From an uncultured Clostridia bacterium (GTDB lineage: Bacteria > Bacillota > Clostridia > Monoglobales > Monoglobaceae), in NCBI GenBank assembly GCA_945878965.1, contig CAMCUJ010000015.1, positions 1 to 11,929 on the forward strand: a DNA stretch of 11,929 nucleotides, written 5' to 3'. Below are positions 1-8,600 of the stretch, piece after piece. Under the pieces are notes generated by a model that did no database searches, was not told where the DNA came from, and was given only the letters and a program-made list of their open reading frames with translations. How positions within the stretch are numbered: position 1 is the stretch's first letter; the number at the start of each line of letters is the position of its first letter. A program made the position numbers and the translations under genes.

Positions 1-1130
1 AAATCAAGCTGCTCAGGTATATCCGAAAGCTTTTCACAGCGCTGATGTAAAAGCTCCGAAACCTCCTCAAGATTGATATTCGGATTCTTTATAACTCCCT
101 CATAATACGGAAGTGCTGCCTTATGGAATTCCTCAGCGGATAATTCTCTGATATACTCTCCGTTAAGCCATGCAAGCTTCTTTTCATCAAATATAGCCGG
201 AGATTTGCTTATTCCCTTAATATTGAACGCCTTTATAAGCTCCTCCATAGTGAATTTCTCCTGCTCCGTTCCCGGCGCCCAGCCTAAAAGCGCAATGTAA
301 TTTACAATTGCTTCTTTTAAATAGCCCTTATTGATGAAATCCTCATATGATGCATCACCTTCACGCTTTGAAAGCTTTTTGCCGTTGTCCTTCATTACAG
401 GTGATACGTGAATATAAGTAGGAATTTCCCAGCCAAACGCCTCATATAATAAATTATATTTAGGTGTAGATGAAAGGTACTCCGAACCTCTGATTATATG
501 TGTTATATTCATAAGATGATCATCAATAACATTGGCAAAATTATATGTCGGAAGACCGTCGGACTTAATCAATACATTATCATCAAGCGTTGCATTTTCA
601 ACCGTAATCTCGCCGAATACCTCATCCTTAAAAGTTGTCTTTCCGTACTGAGGCATTTTCTGTCTTATTACATACGGAACTCCCGAGGCTAATTTTTCCT
701 CTATTTCTTCCTTTGAAAGTCTGCTGCAGTGTCCGTCATATTTAGTAGGAACTCCGGCAGCCGTCTGCTTCTCTCTTAATTCATCAAGACGTTCCTTATC
801 GCAGAAACAATAGTATGCTCCGCCAAGCTCTACAAGCTTTTTTGCATACTCAAGGTATATTCCTCGTCTTTCACTCTGAATGTACGGACCGTATTCTCCG
901 CCGATATCCGGACCCTCATCGTGAATCAGTCCTGTATCCTTCATTGTCTTATATATAACGTCTGTTGCACCTTCAACGTATCTTTCCTGGTCTGTATCCT
1001 CAATTCTTAATACAAACTGACCGCCCTGCGATTTTGCAAGCAGATACGCATATAACGCTGTTCTTAAATTTCCTATGTGCATATATCCCGTAGGACTTGG
1101 TGCAAATCTTGTTCTTACTGTTTTACTCAT
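1..1130 (-). CDS. gltX: Glutamyl-tRNA synthetase, partial (C-terminus beyond the window)
   Basis: Class I aminoacyl-tRNA synthetase that charges tRNA-Glu with glutamate in the cytoplasm. The first 376 codons are present and the gene runs off the left edge; full-length family members are usually about 480-560 residues, so mainly the anticodon-binding domain is missing. The HIGH-type signature is at residues 11-21 ([11 protein letters not shown]). The KMSKS-type signature is KLSKREG at about 252-258, with the typical [15 protein letters not shown] context. Cysteines 108 and 110 (CFC) and a later H134-C135 resemble the zinc-binding insert of some bacterial GluRS enzymes, but the last ligand is shifted compared with the E. 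coli pattern, so zinc binding is only possible. The start is ATG at 1128-1130, with purine-rich AGGAAAGG about 11 bases upstream. It has its own promoter in the 123-base gap behind the small membrane protein gene. No T-box was seen in the short leader. Confidence 0.97.
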   Translation of the reverse strand, partial: MSKTVRTRFAPSPTGYMHIGNLRTALYAYLLAKSQGGQFVLRIEDTDQERYVEGATDVIYKTMKDTGLIHDEGPDIGGEYGPYIQSERRGIYLEYAKKLVELGGAYYCFCDKERLDELREKQTAAGVPTKYDGHCSRLSKEEIEEKLASGVPYVIRQKMPQYGKTTFKDEVFGEITVENATLDDNVLIKSDGLPTYNFANVIDDHLMNITHIIRGSEYLSSTPKYNLLYEAFGWEIPTYIHVSPVMKDNGKKLSKREGDASYEDFINKGYLKEAIVNYIALLGWAPGTEQEKFTMEELIKAFNIKGISKSPAIFDEKKLAWLNGEYIRELSAEEFHKAALPYYEGVIKNPNINLEEVSELLHQRCEKLSDIPEQLD

Positions 1131-1205
1131 CTTTATAATTACCTTTCCTCTCGTTTGTCTATGTTTTTATTAACAATGCATATTTCAATGAATTACCTCA
1201 AAAAC

Positions 1206-1234
1206 ATTTTACCTCTATACTCGGAAAATGTCAA
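1206..1234 (-). promoter_or_regulatory. Sigma-A type promoter for gltX
   Basis: On the minus strand a perfect -35 box TTGACA (1229-1234) is followed, after exactly 17 bases, by the -10 box TAAAAT (1206-1211), a 5 of 6 match to TATAAT. Transcription should start near 1199, giving a leader of about 70 bases before the gltX ATG. The location in the only sizeable gap upstream of gltX supports the assignment. gltX can therefore be transcribed separately from the large cluster behind it, although read-through is not excluded because no terminator was seen in the gap. Confidence 0.8.
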
Positions 1235-1253
1235 GAGAAACATCAATATTGAC

Positions 1254-1541
1254 TTAATTTTCGAGTTCTTTCTGTGATTTTTTCTTCTTAATTATTTTAA
1301 CAAGGTCACATATTTCAAGCGCAAGCGAAATTAATGAAAGTATAAGCAGAATAATACAAAGCCACTTAAGCACACGGTTTTTGTTATCCTTTTTGCTTAA
1401 GTATTTAGTAATCTTTGCCTTGTTTTCACCAAAACCGTCTTTAACTTTTTTGCCTATAAAACATACATATTCTCCTGCATTCTTTGCTGCCGGAAGAACA
1501 AACTCAACAGTTTCTCCCGCAAACTCTTTAAGATTTTTCAT
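1254..1541 (-). CDS. Small single-pass membrane protein of unknown function
   Basis: A 95-residue protein that I do not recognise as a named family. The N-terminal part (about 1-57) is hydrophilic and lysine-rich. One strongly hydrophobic segment follows at about 58-80 (WLCIILLILSLISLALEIC), then a short, very basic tail containing KIIKKKK. The positive tail suggests that the C-terminus faces the cytoplasm, which would place the N-terminus outside; this topology is inference. The start is ATG with a strong site, AAAGGAG, about 10 bases upstream. It lies 45 bases after hpt on the same strand with no terminator between, so it is probably the last gene of the tilS-hpt cluster. In many Bacillota the gene after hpt is ftsH, but this protein has no AAA or protease motif and is far too short to be FtsH. 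Coding is supported by the RBS, operon position and ordered charge pattern. Confidence 0.75.
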   Translation of the reverse strand: MKNLKEFAGETVEFVLPAAKNAGEYVCFIGKKVKDGFGENKAKITKYLSKKDNKNRVLKWLCIILLILSLISLALEICDLVKIIKKKKSQKELEN

Positions 1542-1586
1542 ATATTCTCGCTCCTTTTTATATGATAATATTTATTTTACAAATGA

Positions 1587-2123
1587 TCATTCATCAATAA
1601 ACTCTGCTGTAGCAATATACGGAAGATTTCTGAACTTCTCCGCATAATCCATTCCATAGCCTATAACAAATTTATCCGGTATTTCATAACCCATATAATC
1701 TATTTTTACATCTTTTTTGCGTCTTGCCGGTTTTGATAAAAATGCAGCAATCGAAACGCTCTTTACATCTCTTTTTTCAAACAGCTTTCTTAAAAATTCA
1801 AGCGTATTTCCCGTATCTATTATATCTTCAATAAGTATAACGTGCTTTCCGTTTACATCTGTTTCAATATCCTTTAAAATTCTTACATTACCGGATGAAA
1901 CGGTTGAATTTCCATAGCTTGAAGCTTCCATAAAATCAATCATAACATTATTTCCGAGCCTCTTTGCAAGATCGGCGGTAAATATGAATGCACCCCTTAA
2001 AATTCCGATAAGCACAACATCCTCATCACCGAAATCACGTTTAATCTGTTCACCGATTAAATCCACTTTTTTCTGAATTTCTTCCTCGGTAAATAAAATA
2101 TCCTTTATATTAACATTTCTCAC
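1587..2123 (-). CDS. hpt: Hypoxanthine phosphoribosyltransferase
   Basis: Purine salvage enzyme that joins hypoxanthine (and usually guanine) to PRPP, giving IMP or GMP and pyrophosphate. It has 178 residues, normal for bacterial Hpt. Visible motifs are the pyrophosphate-binding loop LRG (42-44), the flexible loop around SSYGNST (68-74), and the PRPP-binding motif VILIEDIIDTGNTL (95-108) with its acidic pair and catalytic Asp103. The purine-site lysine is in SKPARR (130-135), and the conserved C-terminal stretch DKFVIGYGMDYAEKFRNLPY lies at 150-169. The start is GTG at 2121-2123: an in-frame TGA lies three codons upstream and the next in-frame Met is residue 61, so no ATG start is available. 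It overlaps the end of tilS by 14 bases and has only a weak RBS, which suggests translational coupling to tilS. The tilS-hpt pairing is common in Bacillota. Confidence 0.97.
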   Translation of the reverse strand: MRNVNIKDILFTEEEIQKKVDLIGEQIKRDFGDEDVVLIGILRGAFIFTADLAKRLGNNVMIDFMEASSYGNSTVSSGNVRILKDIETDVNGKHVILIEDIIDTGNTLEFLRKLFEKRDVKSVSIAAFLSKPARRKKDVKIDYMGYEIPDKFVIGYGMDYAEKFRNLPYIATAEFIDE

Positions 2124-3537
2124 AGCTAATCACCAAAGCTTTCTTATTATTATCCGAAAATCCCGAAAATCTATATTTTTCACTCGCAATTACTCCTAAA
2201 ATTCCCACAATCTCATCATCTGCGCAAATAAGAGGAATACTATCTCTTTCCTCTCTCGGAATTTTCATATCTATAAATACACTCTTAAGCTTTTTGCTTC
2301 TGCCGTCCTTAAAACGAACTATTTTATCGCCCTTTCTCCTATTCCGTACAGAAAGCTTTTTACCTTCAAGCATCGAAAGATTTAATGCAATTTCTCCGGA
2401 TTTAAGTTTAAACGGATCTTCCTTTATTTTAAAAGTAATCTTCTTGTTAAGACCGTCAATCTCATATACCTTATCCAAATCAACCTCAGCATAAAAATCC
2501 TCGCCGAAAAATTTCTTTACCGTTTCTATTTCGTCCTTAGACTTAAATACAAGCCAGCCATACTGAACCTCGCAGCGAATACCCTCCGGCAAATCAATTC
2601 CGAATCCCGTTTCCTTTTCAAATGCTGCGATAATATCATCCATATGCTTTTTTTCAAGATTAACCTCATAGCCAAAGCACTTTTTAACTGTATGCCTTAT
2701 AAGCCTTGTAAGAATTGACCTGTCAACAAACCGCATAGATTCAATATGAAGTGCATACGGCTTATGGCTCGGAATTGGATTGTTTATCCTCTCATAAAGC
2801 CTTTTGGAATATTCATTTATAAATTCAGCGTCCTGTGACACATTAGCGGACAAATTAGCAAGGCTGTCAAGAATTTTCGGATTGAAATTATCCTTAAGAT
2901 AAGGAATAAGCTCATTTCGTATCTTATTTCTTGTATAATCATTATCGGAATTTGTGCTGTCGGTACAAAATTCAAGTCCGTTTTCTTCACAGTATTTTTC
3001 TATATCTGAGCGATTTACATCGAGAATCGGCCTTATAACATTATCCTCACGAACATATTTTATTCCCACAAGTCCGTCAAGTCCTGTTCCTCTTATTATA
3101 CGCATAAGAACGGTTTCCGCTAAATCGTTGCGGTTGTGAGCCGTTGCTATTTTATCTATATTATGCTCTTTGCATATATCGGAAAAAAATCTGTAGCGTT
3201 CCTTTCTGCCCATTTCCTCAACAGTAAGCTTATTTTCAGCTGCCATACGCCAAACATCGGAATGTCTGAAAAATGCCTTAATGCCAAGACGTTCGCAAAG
3301 TTCCTTAACAAAATTTTCGTCACGCTCTGCCTCATCTCCTCGTATTAAGTGGTTAAGGTGAGCCGCAAAAATCTCAATCCCAAGCTCATTTCTAAGGGTG
3401 TAAAGAACATGAAGAAGGCATACAGAATCCGCTCCTCCCGATAGCGCAACCAATACCTTTTGGTTTTCAGCTATCATATTATTCCTATTTATCGTATCTC
3501 TTACCGTGTTTAAAACACCGCTAATATTATCTGTCAC
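2110..3537 (-). CDS. tilS: tRNA(Ile)-lysidine synthase
   Basis: ATP-dependent enzyme that converts the wobble cytidine of the CAU-anticodon tRNA-Ile to lysidine, switching it from Met to Ile identity and AUG to AUA decoding. The chosen product is 475 residues. The N-terminal PP-loop ATPase motif is SGGADS (33-38). TilS signatures follow: HLNHLIRGDEAERDE (60-74), TAHNRNDLAETVLMRIIRGT (132-151), RPILDVNRSDIEKYC (169-183) and CTDSTNSDNDYTRNKIRNEL (191-210). The C-terminal TilS domain includes RNRRKGDKI (398-406). The start chosen is GTG at 3535-3537, because GGAG lies 8 bases upstream and it leaves the usual short helix before the PP-loop. The frame stays open 87 codons further upstream to an ATG at 3798, but that stretch is wholly inside dnaB and does not look like TilS. 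It overlaps dnaB by 11 bases and hpt by 14, so the three are probably translationally coupled. Confidence 0.96.
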   Translation of the reverse strand: MTDNISGVLNTVRDTINRNNMIAENQKVLVALSGGADSVCLLHVLYTLRNELGIEIFAAHLNHLIRGDEAERDENFVKELCERLGIKAFFRHSDVWRMAAENKLTVEEMGRKERYRFFSDICKEHNIDKIATAHNRNDLAETVLMRIIRGTGLDGLVGIKYVREDNVIRPILDVNRSDIEKYCEENGLEFCTDSTNSDNDYTRNKIRNELIPYLKDNFNPKILDSLANLSANVSQDAEFINEYSKRLYERINNPIPSHKPYALHIESMRFVDRSILTRLIRHTVKKCFGYEVNLEKKHMDDIIAAFEKETGFGIDLPEGIRCEVQYGWLVFKSKDEIETVKKFFGEDFYAEVDLDKVYEIDGLNKKITFKIKEDPFKLKSGEIALNLSMLEGKKLSVRNRRKGDKIVRFKDGRSKKLKSVFIDMKIPREERDSIPLICADDEIVGILGVIASEKYRFSGFSDNNKKALVISCEKC

Positions 3538-4870
3538 GATCTCCACTCCAACTTGAAAATTTAGTATATTCGCCAAGCCATGTAAGATATTCAAATCCGA
3601 CCTCACCGTTTCTGTGCTTTGCAAAGATACACTTAGTCTTATTAGGCTCCTGAGCCTCCTGGTCATAATATCCCTCACGATATAGAAACATAACCATATC
3701 CGCATCCTGCTCAATCGCACCCGATTCACGAAGGTCACTGAGTACCGGCTCTTTATTTTCACGCTTTTCAGTAGCACGGCTAAGCTGTGAAAGAGCAATC
3801 ACAGGAACATCAAGATCCTTTGCAAGTATCTTCAGTGAACGTGAAATTTCAGAAATCTCCTGCTGACGGTTTCCGTCTTTACGGTTTCCGTTCATAAGCT
3901 GAAGATAATCTATAGCAACAAGTCCAAGTCCCCTTTCAAGCTTCATCTTACGGCATTTTGCACCGATTTCCGAAACTGTTATTCCGGATGAATCATCTAT
4001 ATAAATATCCGCCGAACCCAAATGCTCCATAGCCTCACCAAGTTTCGGCCAGTCATCGTCCTTTAAATCGCCTTTTTTAATTCGCTCCGCACTTACAAGT
4101 GCAGTTCCCGAAAGCATTCTGTTCGCAATCTGTATACCGGGCATTTCAAGACTGAAAATCGCAACCGGAAGCTTCGCTTTAAGTGCAACATTCTGAGCTA
4201 TATTAAGCACAAAGCTTGTCTTACCCATACCGGGACGTGCCGCTATAAGTATAAGCTCTGAACCGTGAAGTCCTGCCGTTCTTTTATCAATGTCAACAAA
4301 TCCTGTCGGAACTCCGGTTACAGGCTCTCCCTTTTTTGAAAGCTCGTCAAGCGTATCCATACTTTTATCAAGGTACGTCTTTATATGAACTAAGCCTCCG
4401 CTTACACGTTCCTGAGAAATATTAATTATTTCCTGTTCCGCATTTCCGACTATTGTATCTATATCATCGTTTGCTTTGTAACAGTTTTCACTTATTTTAT
4501 TTGCGGCATTTATAAGATTTCTTAAAACCGATTTTTCCTCAACTATCTTTGCATAGTGCCTAACTCCCTGCGTACTCGGAACAAGATTTGAAACCTCAAT
4601 AACATATTCTATTCCGCCTATAATTTCAAGTGTTCCCTGAAGCTGAAGCTGTTCCTTAAGAGTTACAATATCAATAGGTGTTCCGATATTATACAGATTA
4701 ACCATAGCGTCAAAAAGCTCCTGATTTTTTCTTATATAAAAATCATCCTTTTTAATTATAGCCAGTACATCGGGAATACATTCAAAATCAAGAAACATTG
4801 CTCCAAGTACAGACTGCTCTGCCTCCATACTGTATGGTATGGAACGCTCTATCTCCATATTTTCCGCCAA
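3527..4870 (-). CDS. dnaB: Replicative DNA helicase DnaB
   Basis: Hexameric 5'-3' helicase that unwinds DNA at the replication fork (called DnaC in Bacillus subtilis). It has 447 residues, a normal length. The N-terminal domain (about 8-110) starts with the typical PYSMEAEQSVLGAMF. A linker and the RecA-like domain follow: Walker A ARPGMGKTS (211-219), catalytic glutamate region FSLEM (239-243), Walker B LVAIDYLQLM (317-326), SDLRESGAIEQDADMVMFLY (378-397), and the arginine-finger region KHRNGEVG (418-425). No intein interrupts the gene. The start is TTG at 4868-4870: GGAGG sits 7 bases upstream, while the next ATG (codon 5) would be 19 bases away. It follows rplI after 98 bases, matching the gdpP-rplI-dnaB order in Bacillus, and runs into tilS with an 11-base overlap. 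Confidence 0.98.
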   Translation of the reverse strand: MAENMEIERSIPYSMEAEQSVLGAMFLDFECIPDVLAIIKKDDFYIRKNQELFDAMVNLYNIGTPIDIVTLKEQLQLQGTLEIIGGIEYVIEVSNLVPSTQGVRHYAKIVEEKSVLRNLINAANKISENCYKANDDIDTIVGNAEQEIINISQERVSGGLVHIKTYLDKSMDTLDELSKKGEPVTGVPTGFVDIDKRTAGLHGSELILIAARPGMGKTSFVLNIAQNVALKAKLPVAIFSLEMPGIQIANRMLSGTALVSAERIKKGDLKDDDWPKLGEAMEHLGSADIYIDDSSGITVSEIGAKCRKMKLERGLGLVAIDYLQLMNGNRKDGNRQQEISEISRSLKILAKDLDVPVIALSQLSRATEKRENKEPVLSDLRESGAIEQDADMVMFLYREGYYDQEAQEPNKTKCIFAKHRNGEVGFEYLTWLGEYTKFSSWSGDRDR

Positions 4871-4875
4871 AATAT

Positions 4876-4882
4876 CACCTCC
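4876..4882 (-). promoter_or_regulatory. Strong ribosome-binding site fixing the TTG start of dnaB
   Basis: The minus strand reads GGAGGTG here, a near-perfect complement of the 16S rRNA tail. It lies 7 bases (measured from GGAGG) before the TTG at 4868-4870. The first ATG in frame is four codons further on and too far from this site. This is the main reason for choosing TTG as the start. Confidence 0.8.
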
Positions 4883-4968
4883 GTACTGCTTGCTGCCTTA
4901 CCTTGTCGGCTAATGCCTATAAGGAATTTTTTCGGCGGCTTGATGCTGCCATATGAAAACGACTGCCG

Positions 4969-5418
4969 CTAATTTGCTTCTGTAACCTTAACCTTAAAGG
5001 TTCCTACTATCTGCGGATAAAGACTAACCTTTACCTCGGTTGTACCGCAGCTTTTTATACCGTCCGGAAGATTAATCTTTCTCTTATCAACCTTTATATT
5101 ATACTGAGCCTCAAGCTCCTTTGCTATCTCCTTTGAGGTAATTGAACCAAACAGTCTTCCGCCTGTTCCTGCCTTTGCTGTCATATTAACTGTAATGTCC
5201 TTCATTCTTTCGGCTATATTTCTTGCCTTTTCTTCCTCTAAATTCTTTCTGTACTGCTCAGCTCCACGCTTACCCTCAAGAACATTAAGGTTTTGCTTTG
5301 TAGCCTCCTGTGCAAGTCCCTTCGGCAACAAAAAGTTACGTGCGTAACCGTCACTTACGTTTATTAAATCGCCTTTCTTACCTTGTGCCTTTACATCCTG
5401 TAATAAAATTACCTTCAT
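4969..5418 (-). CDS. rplI: 50S ribosomal protein L9
   Basis: Large-subunit ribosomal protein that binds 23S rRNA and protrudes from the ribosome. It has 149 residues, the normal length. The N-terminal rRNA-binding domain (1-50) shows the family signature [36 protein letters not shown] in overlapping form: KVILLQDV at 2-9, GKKGD at 13-17 and [13 protein letters not shown] at 24-36. A long lysine/glutamate-rich connecting helix spans about 45-75. The C-terminal domain includes GGRLFGSIT (86-94) and IKVDKRKI (108-115). The start is ATG with GGAG 7 to 8 bases upstream. It lies between gdpP (86-base gap) and dnaB (98-base gap). The lonC gene that some clostridia carry between rplI and dnaB is absent here. 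Confidence 0.98.
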   Translation of the reverse strand: MKVILLQDVKAQGKKGDLINVSDGYARNFLLPKGLAQEATKQNLNVLEGKRGAEQYRKNLEEEKARNIAERMKDITVNMTAKAGTGGRLFGSITSKEIAKELEAQYNIKVDKRKINLPDGIKSCGTTEVKVSLYPQIVGTFKVKVTEAN

Positions 5419-5504
5419 TGTTTTTCTCCTGCCTTTCGTTTATTTACTTTATCTGAATTTCAATTGTATATTAAATACCCTAATCATTGCTCAAATAACT
5501 GAAT

Positions 5505-7520
5505 TTAGCTTTCACTTAAAAACTCATCAATTGCGGTCATAAGCATTTTTTCAGCCGTTTCAATGCTGACATCCGAAAGCTGTGCTCCGGCAATTGTAAT
5601 ATGACCACCGCCGCCAAGCTTCTCAAGAATTACCTGAACATTTATTTCGTCAAGCGAACGTCCGCTGATTATTATCCTGTTTCCTATTGCGGCAAGAACA
5701 AATGATGCCTCAATACCCGCAATATCCAATAGTTCATCCGCCGCCTGTGCCACTATAATCTGCATATCCTTATGCTCGCCTTTAAAGAACGATATTGCTA
5801 TATTATCTCTGTAAAAATGTGCAGCACTTATAGTTTCAACCTTTTTGATATACATATCAAAATCACATCTGAACAATCGTCTTACCGCAACTGTATCAAC
5901 ACCCATTCGTCTTAAATAGGAAGCCGCCTCAAAGGTTCGTACACCCGTCTTTACATTAAAACCCTTAGTATCCATAAAGATACCTGCATAAAGCGCTTCT
6001 GCTTCTTTAACGCTTATACGTTCATTCTCCTGAATATACTGAAGAATTTCAGTTACCATTTCAGATGTAGATGAAGCATAAGGCTCATGATAGCTTAAAA
6101 CCGAATTTTCAATAAAGTCCTCCGAACGTCTGTGATGGTCTATAAGCACAATATCACGTATAACATCAATCAGCTCCGGATATTCTACAATACTCGGTCT
6201 GTGTGTATCAACTATTATAAGCAATGCATCATCTTCATACATATTCATAGCCTGATCGCCGGAAACAAATGTATTCTCGTAGTCTTCCATTTTTTCAAAT
6301 TCATTTAAAAGATTTTTAGCGTTTATATTGATTTTATCAATTACAATATTTACTCGTTTTTTTCTGTTTTTTACAGCTCTGTATATTCCGATAGCCGATC
6401 CAAGACTATCCATATCCCCATTCTTATGTCCCATAATGAACACTCTTGAGGATTGGTCAATAAGCTCCCGAAGCGCATGAGCCACAACTCTTGCCTTAAC
6501 CTTAGTCTTTTTCTCAACCTCACGGGTCTTTGCACCATAAAAGCTAAATGATGCCGAATCCTTAATTACTGCCTGATCTCCGCCTCGTCCAAGTGCCATA
6601 TCTATGGCAAGTCTTGCGAATTTATCGCTTTCCTCTATTCCGTTTTCGGATTTTCCTATACCTATACTTATAGTAACAGGTATTTTATTCTCAAGGTTAA
6701 TTTCACGGATTTTATTAAGCACATCAAATTTGCTTTCAAGAATTTTAGAAAAGTTCTTATTTTCAAACAGCACAATAAATCTGTCACGGTCACATTTTCT
6801 GAATACTCCGCCGCCGCTTAAAATCCATTCGCCGACTCTTGCCTCTATCTCTCCTATAAGCTTGCCGTGATTTGAATCAGGAGTTTCTTTCAAAACTTCG
6901 TCATAATTATCTATTAAAACTATACATTCAACTACTCTCTCACCCTCACGAAGCTCAGATATTTTTACCTCTTCCGTTTTATCAACAAAATACAGCATTA
7001 TCATACCGTCAATAGAATTATCGGGATTTCCCTCGGTATTCTCTCCGAATACCTCAAATATCTTTTCTCCGATGCAGATATCATCTATGCTTTCCGATTT
7101 ATTCTCAATAAACCTCGAAAGCTGTATTCCCGGAATTAAATCCTGTATAAGCATTTTAGAAACATCTTTTTTGTGCATAAGATATTTAAAGCTTTCGTTA
7201 TACCATTCAATGCTTCCGTTCATTGTTGTAACTACAAACGGCTGCGGATAATTCAGCATTGAATTTTTAAGCATATAACTATTCTTTGAATCCAAGAAAA
7301 ATTCAAGATTTTTTATAGTTCTTCTGTTATTTTTATTATTAAAATATAAATAATAAGTTTCACCCACCAGAAGCAGAAGCATAATCAATAGTATAACAAA
7401 CCCATTGCCCGGCTGTCCGTCACTGAAATATAAAATCGTAATAAGTGCAGTCAGAAATATAAGTATTCGTATACTACTGACAATTAAATGCTTTTTTCTT
7501 TTTATTAATTCTTTTTTCAT
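5505..7520 (-). CDS. gdpP: Cyclic-di-AMP phosphodiesterase GdpP (DHH/DHHA1 family, membrane-bound)
   Basis: Membrane enzyme that hydrolyses the essential second messenger c-di-AMP to pApA, setting its level for cell-wall and potassium homeostasis. It has 671 residues (B. subtilis GdpP is about 660). Two membrane helices lie at about 11-32 and 38-60. A PAS-like domain follows (about 80-155), then a degenerate GGDEF domain (about 195-320) whose signature is replaced by DRDRF (244-248). The DHH domain shows GHKNGDMDS (364-372), DTH (438-440) and DHHRR (461-465), with MDTKGF at 516-521. The DHHA1 domain ends with GGGGHITIAG (636-645). The metal-binding His and Asp residues are intact, so activity is expected. 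The start is ATG at 7518-7520 with GAGG about 9 bases upstream; a TTG five codons earlier overlaps that RBS and is less likely. It follows the DUF2232 gene by 42 bases, as in B. subtilis yybS-yybT. Confidence 0.95.
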   Translation of the reverse strand: MKKELIKRKKHLIVSSIRILIFLTALITILYFSDGQPGNGFVILLIMLLLLVGETYYLYFNNKNNRRTIKNLEFFLDSKNSYMLKNSMLNYPQPFVVTTMNGSIEWYNESFKYLMHKKDVSKMLIQDLIPGIQLSRFIENKSESIDDICIGEKIFEVFGENTEGNPDNSIDGMIMLYFVDKTEEVKISELREGERVVECIVLIDNYDEVLKETPDSNHGKLIGEIEARVGEWILSGGGVFRKCDRDRFIVLFENKNFSKILESKFDVLNKIREINLENKIPVTISIGIGKSENGIEESDKFARLAIDMALGRGGDQAVIKDSASFSFYGAKTREVEKKTKVKARVVAHALRELIDQSSRVFIMGHKNGDMDSLGSAIGIYRAVKNRKKRVNIVIDKININAKNLLNEFEKMEDYENTFVSGDQAMNMYEDDALLIIVDTHRPSIVEYPELIDVIRDIVLIDHHRRSEDFIENSVLSYHEPYASSTSEMVTEILQYIQENERISVKEAEALYAGIFMDTKGFNVKTGVRTFEAASYLRRMGVDTVAVRRLFRCDFDMYIKKVETISAAHFYRDNIAISFFKGEHKDMQIIVAQAADELLDIAGIEASFVLAAIGNRIIISGRSLDEINVQVILEKLGGGGHITIAGAQLSDVSIETAEKMLMTAIDEFLSES

Positions 7521-7562
7521 ATTAATCACCCTCAATAAACGTACTAAAGTTTTATAATCAAT

Positions 7563-8543
7563 TTAAATACGCCTTATATTGAAAAATGCGTCAAATGTTC
7601 CGATAAGCATAATAACATAGGATAGAATAGTCATAATCATACCGCCGAATATAAACACAGCAAGATATATTATATACCTAAGCCCTGATTTTACGACCGC
7701 TTTTTTAAAATAGAAATCAATAACCGAAAGTCCGCATATAAACACTATAAAATTAATTATTGCATCCATATTGCTGAGTGCAGACATAAAAATCGAATTA
7801 CTGTTGTTTCCGCCGGAGAAAAAGCTTAATATGTATATAAGAAAAATTATATACAGCATACCCTTAGTTGCTTTAAAATACTCAAACGATACTGTTCTTT
7901 TATAGTCCTTGATATTCAATCGTCTTACAAAATATATATTAATCTTAAACGAAATATATCCTATAATCATTGAAGTTACCACTACCAATGTAGGAAAATA
8001 CAAAGTCATTGCATTAAATATCGTATCCTTAATCCCATTTACCATAACTTCAATGTCAAAGCCCTGAATCTGTCCTGCATCAATTGCATTAAATCTTTCC
8101 TTAAGTGTTTGACTGAAAGTTTCGGAAAACTGAGTTATCATTGACGTAATTGCATCATCGCCAAGTGTAATATTAAGTATCTGAATATTTGCAAGAACCG
8201 ATAAAACAACAGCCAAAATCACCAATATAAGTGACGTGAAAAAGCTTCTGTCATACTTAATACAAATCCCCGACATAATTCCCGGTAAAACTATAAGTAA
8301 AAACAGCGAACAAGTACCTAACGGGTCTGATAAAACTATACATAAAATGAGCAATAATGCAAGCGATGATAATGCCGACACCTTCCAGCCGTGTTTTACA
8401 GTAACAACAGCAAGCGGTACGCCTGATACAAACATTCCGATAATTGAAAAGAACGGAATCCATAGCGACATTAAGATTAATGCTGCTGAAACTGCAACCA
8501 TTATTGCTGAATCAACGAGTGTATTGGTTTTAATATTTTTCAT
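7563..8543 (-). CDS. DUF2232 (YybS-type) multi-pass membrane protein
   Basis: Integral membrane protein of 326 residues with no established biochemical function. I assign the DUF2232/YybS family from its position directly before gdpP and its membrane pattern. Hydrophobic segments lie at about 11-48 (two helices split near a proline-containing bend), 55-72, 77-95, 101-125, 178-200, 227-243, 255-280 and 288-316, so about eight or nine helices. A hydrophilic, probably extracytoplasmic or cytoplasmic loop lies at about 127-175. Some YybS-like proteins resemble membrane components of transporters, but no substrate can be inferred here. The start is ATG at 8541-8543, with a moderate RBS (AAAGG about 10 bases upstream). 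It sits 57 bases after the MazG-like gene and 42 bases before gdpP, consistent with co-transcription. Confidence 0.85.
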   Translation of the reverse strand: MKNIKTNTLVDSAIMVAVSAALILMSLWIPFFSIIGMFVSGVPLAVVTVKHGWKVSALSSLALLLILCIVLSDPLGTCSLFLLIVLPGIMSGICIKYDRSFFTSLILVILAVVLSVLANIQILNITLGDDAITSMITQFSETFSQTLKERFNAIDAGQIQGFDIEVMVNGIKDTIFNAMTLYFPTLVVVTSMIIGYISFKINIYFVRRLNIKDYKRTVSFEYFKATKGMLYIIFLIYILSFFSGGNNSNSIFMSALSNMDAIINFIVFICGLSVIDFYFKKAVVKSGLRYIIYLAVFIFGGMIMTILSYVIMLIGTFDAFFNIRRI

Positions 8544-8600
8544 TACGTTTTCTGCCTTTCCGACTTAAAAATTAAGATATTCAGATTGAAGTAAATAAAA

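Noticed and set aside
3538..3798. Upstream extension of the tilS reading frame by 87 codons to an ATG
   Set aside because: The stretch lies entirely inside dnaB, does not resemble a TilS N-terminus, and the GTG at 3537 has a well-spaced GGAG.
4871..4968. 98-base rplI-dnaB gap with repeated GGCAGC-like words and an imperfect short hairpin
   Set aside because: No U-run follows the hairpin and the repeats are short and irregular, so neither a terminator nor a regulatory element is supported.
5419..5504. Possible promoter (TTGAGC, 18 bases, TATACA) upstream of rplI on the minus strand
   Set aside because: Both boxes match the consensus poorly and the A/T-rich gap makes chance matches likely; not strong enough to list.
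8236..8568. 110-codon plus-strand open frame opposite the DUF2232 gene
   Set aside because: It is antisense to a conserved membrane protein gene and shows the polar pattern expected of complementing hydrophobic codons.
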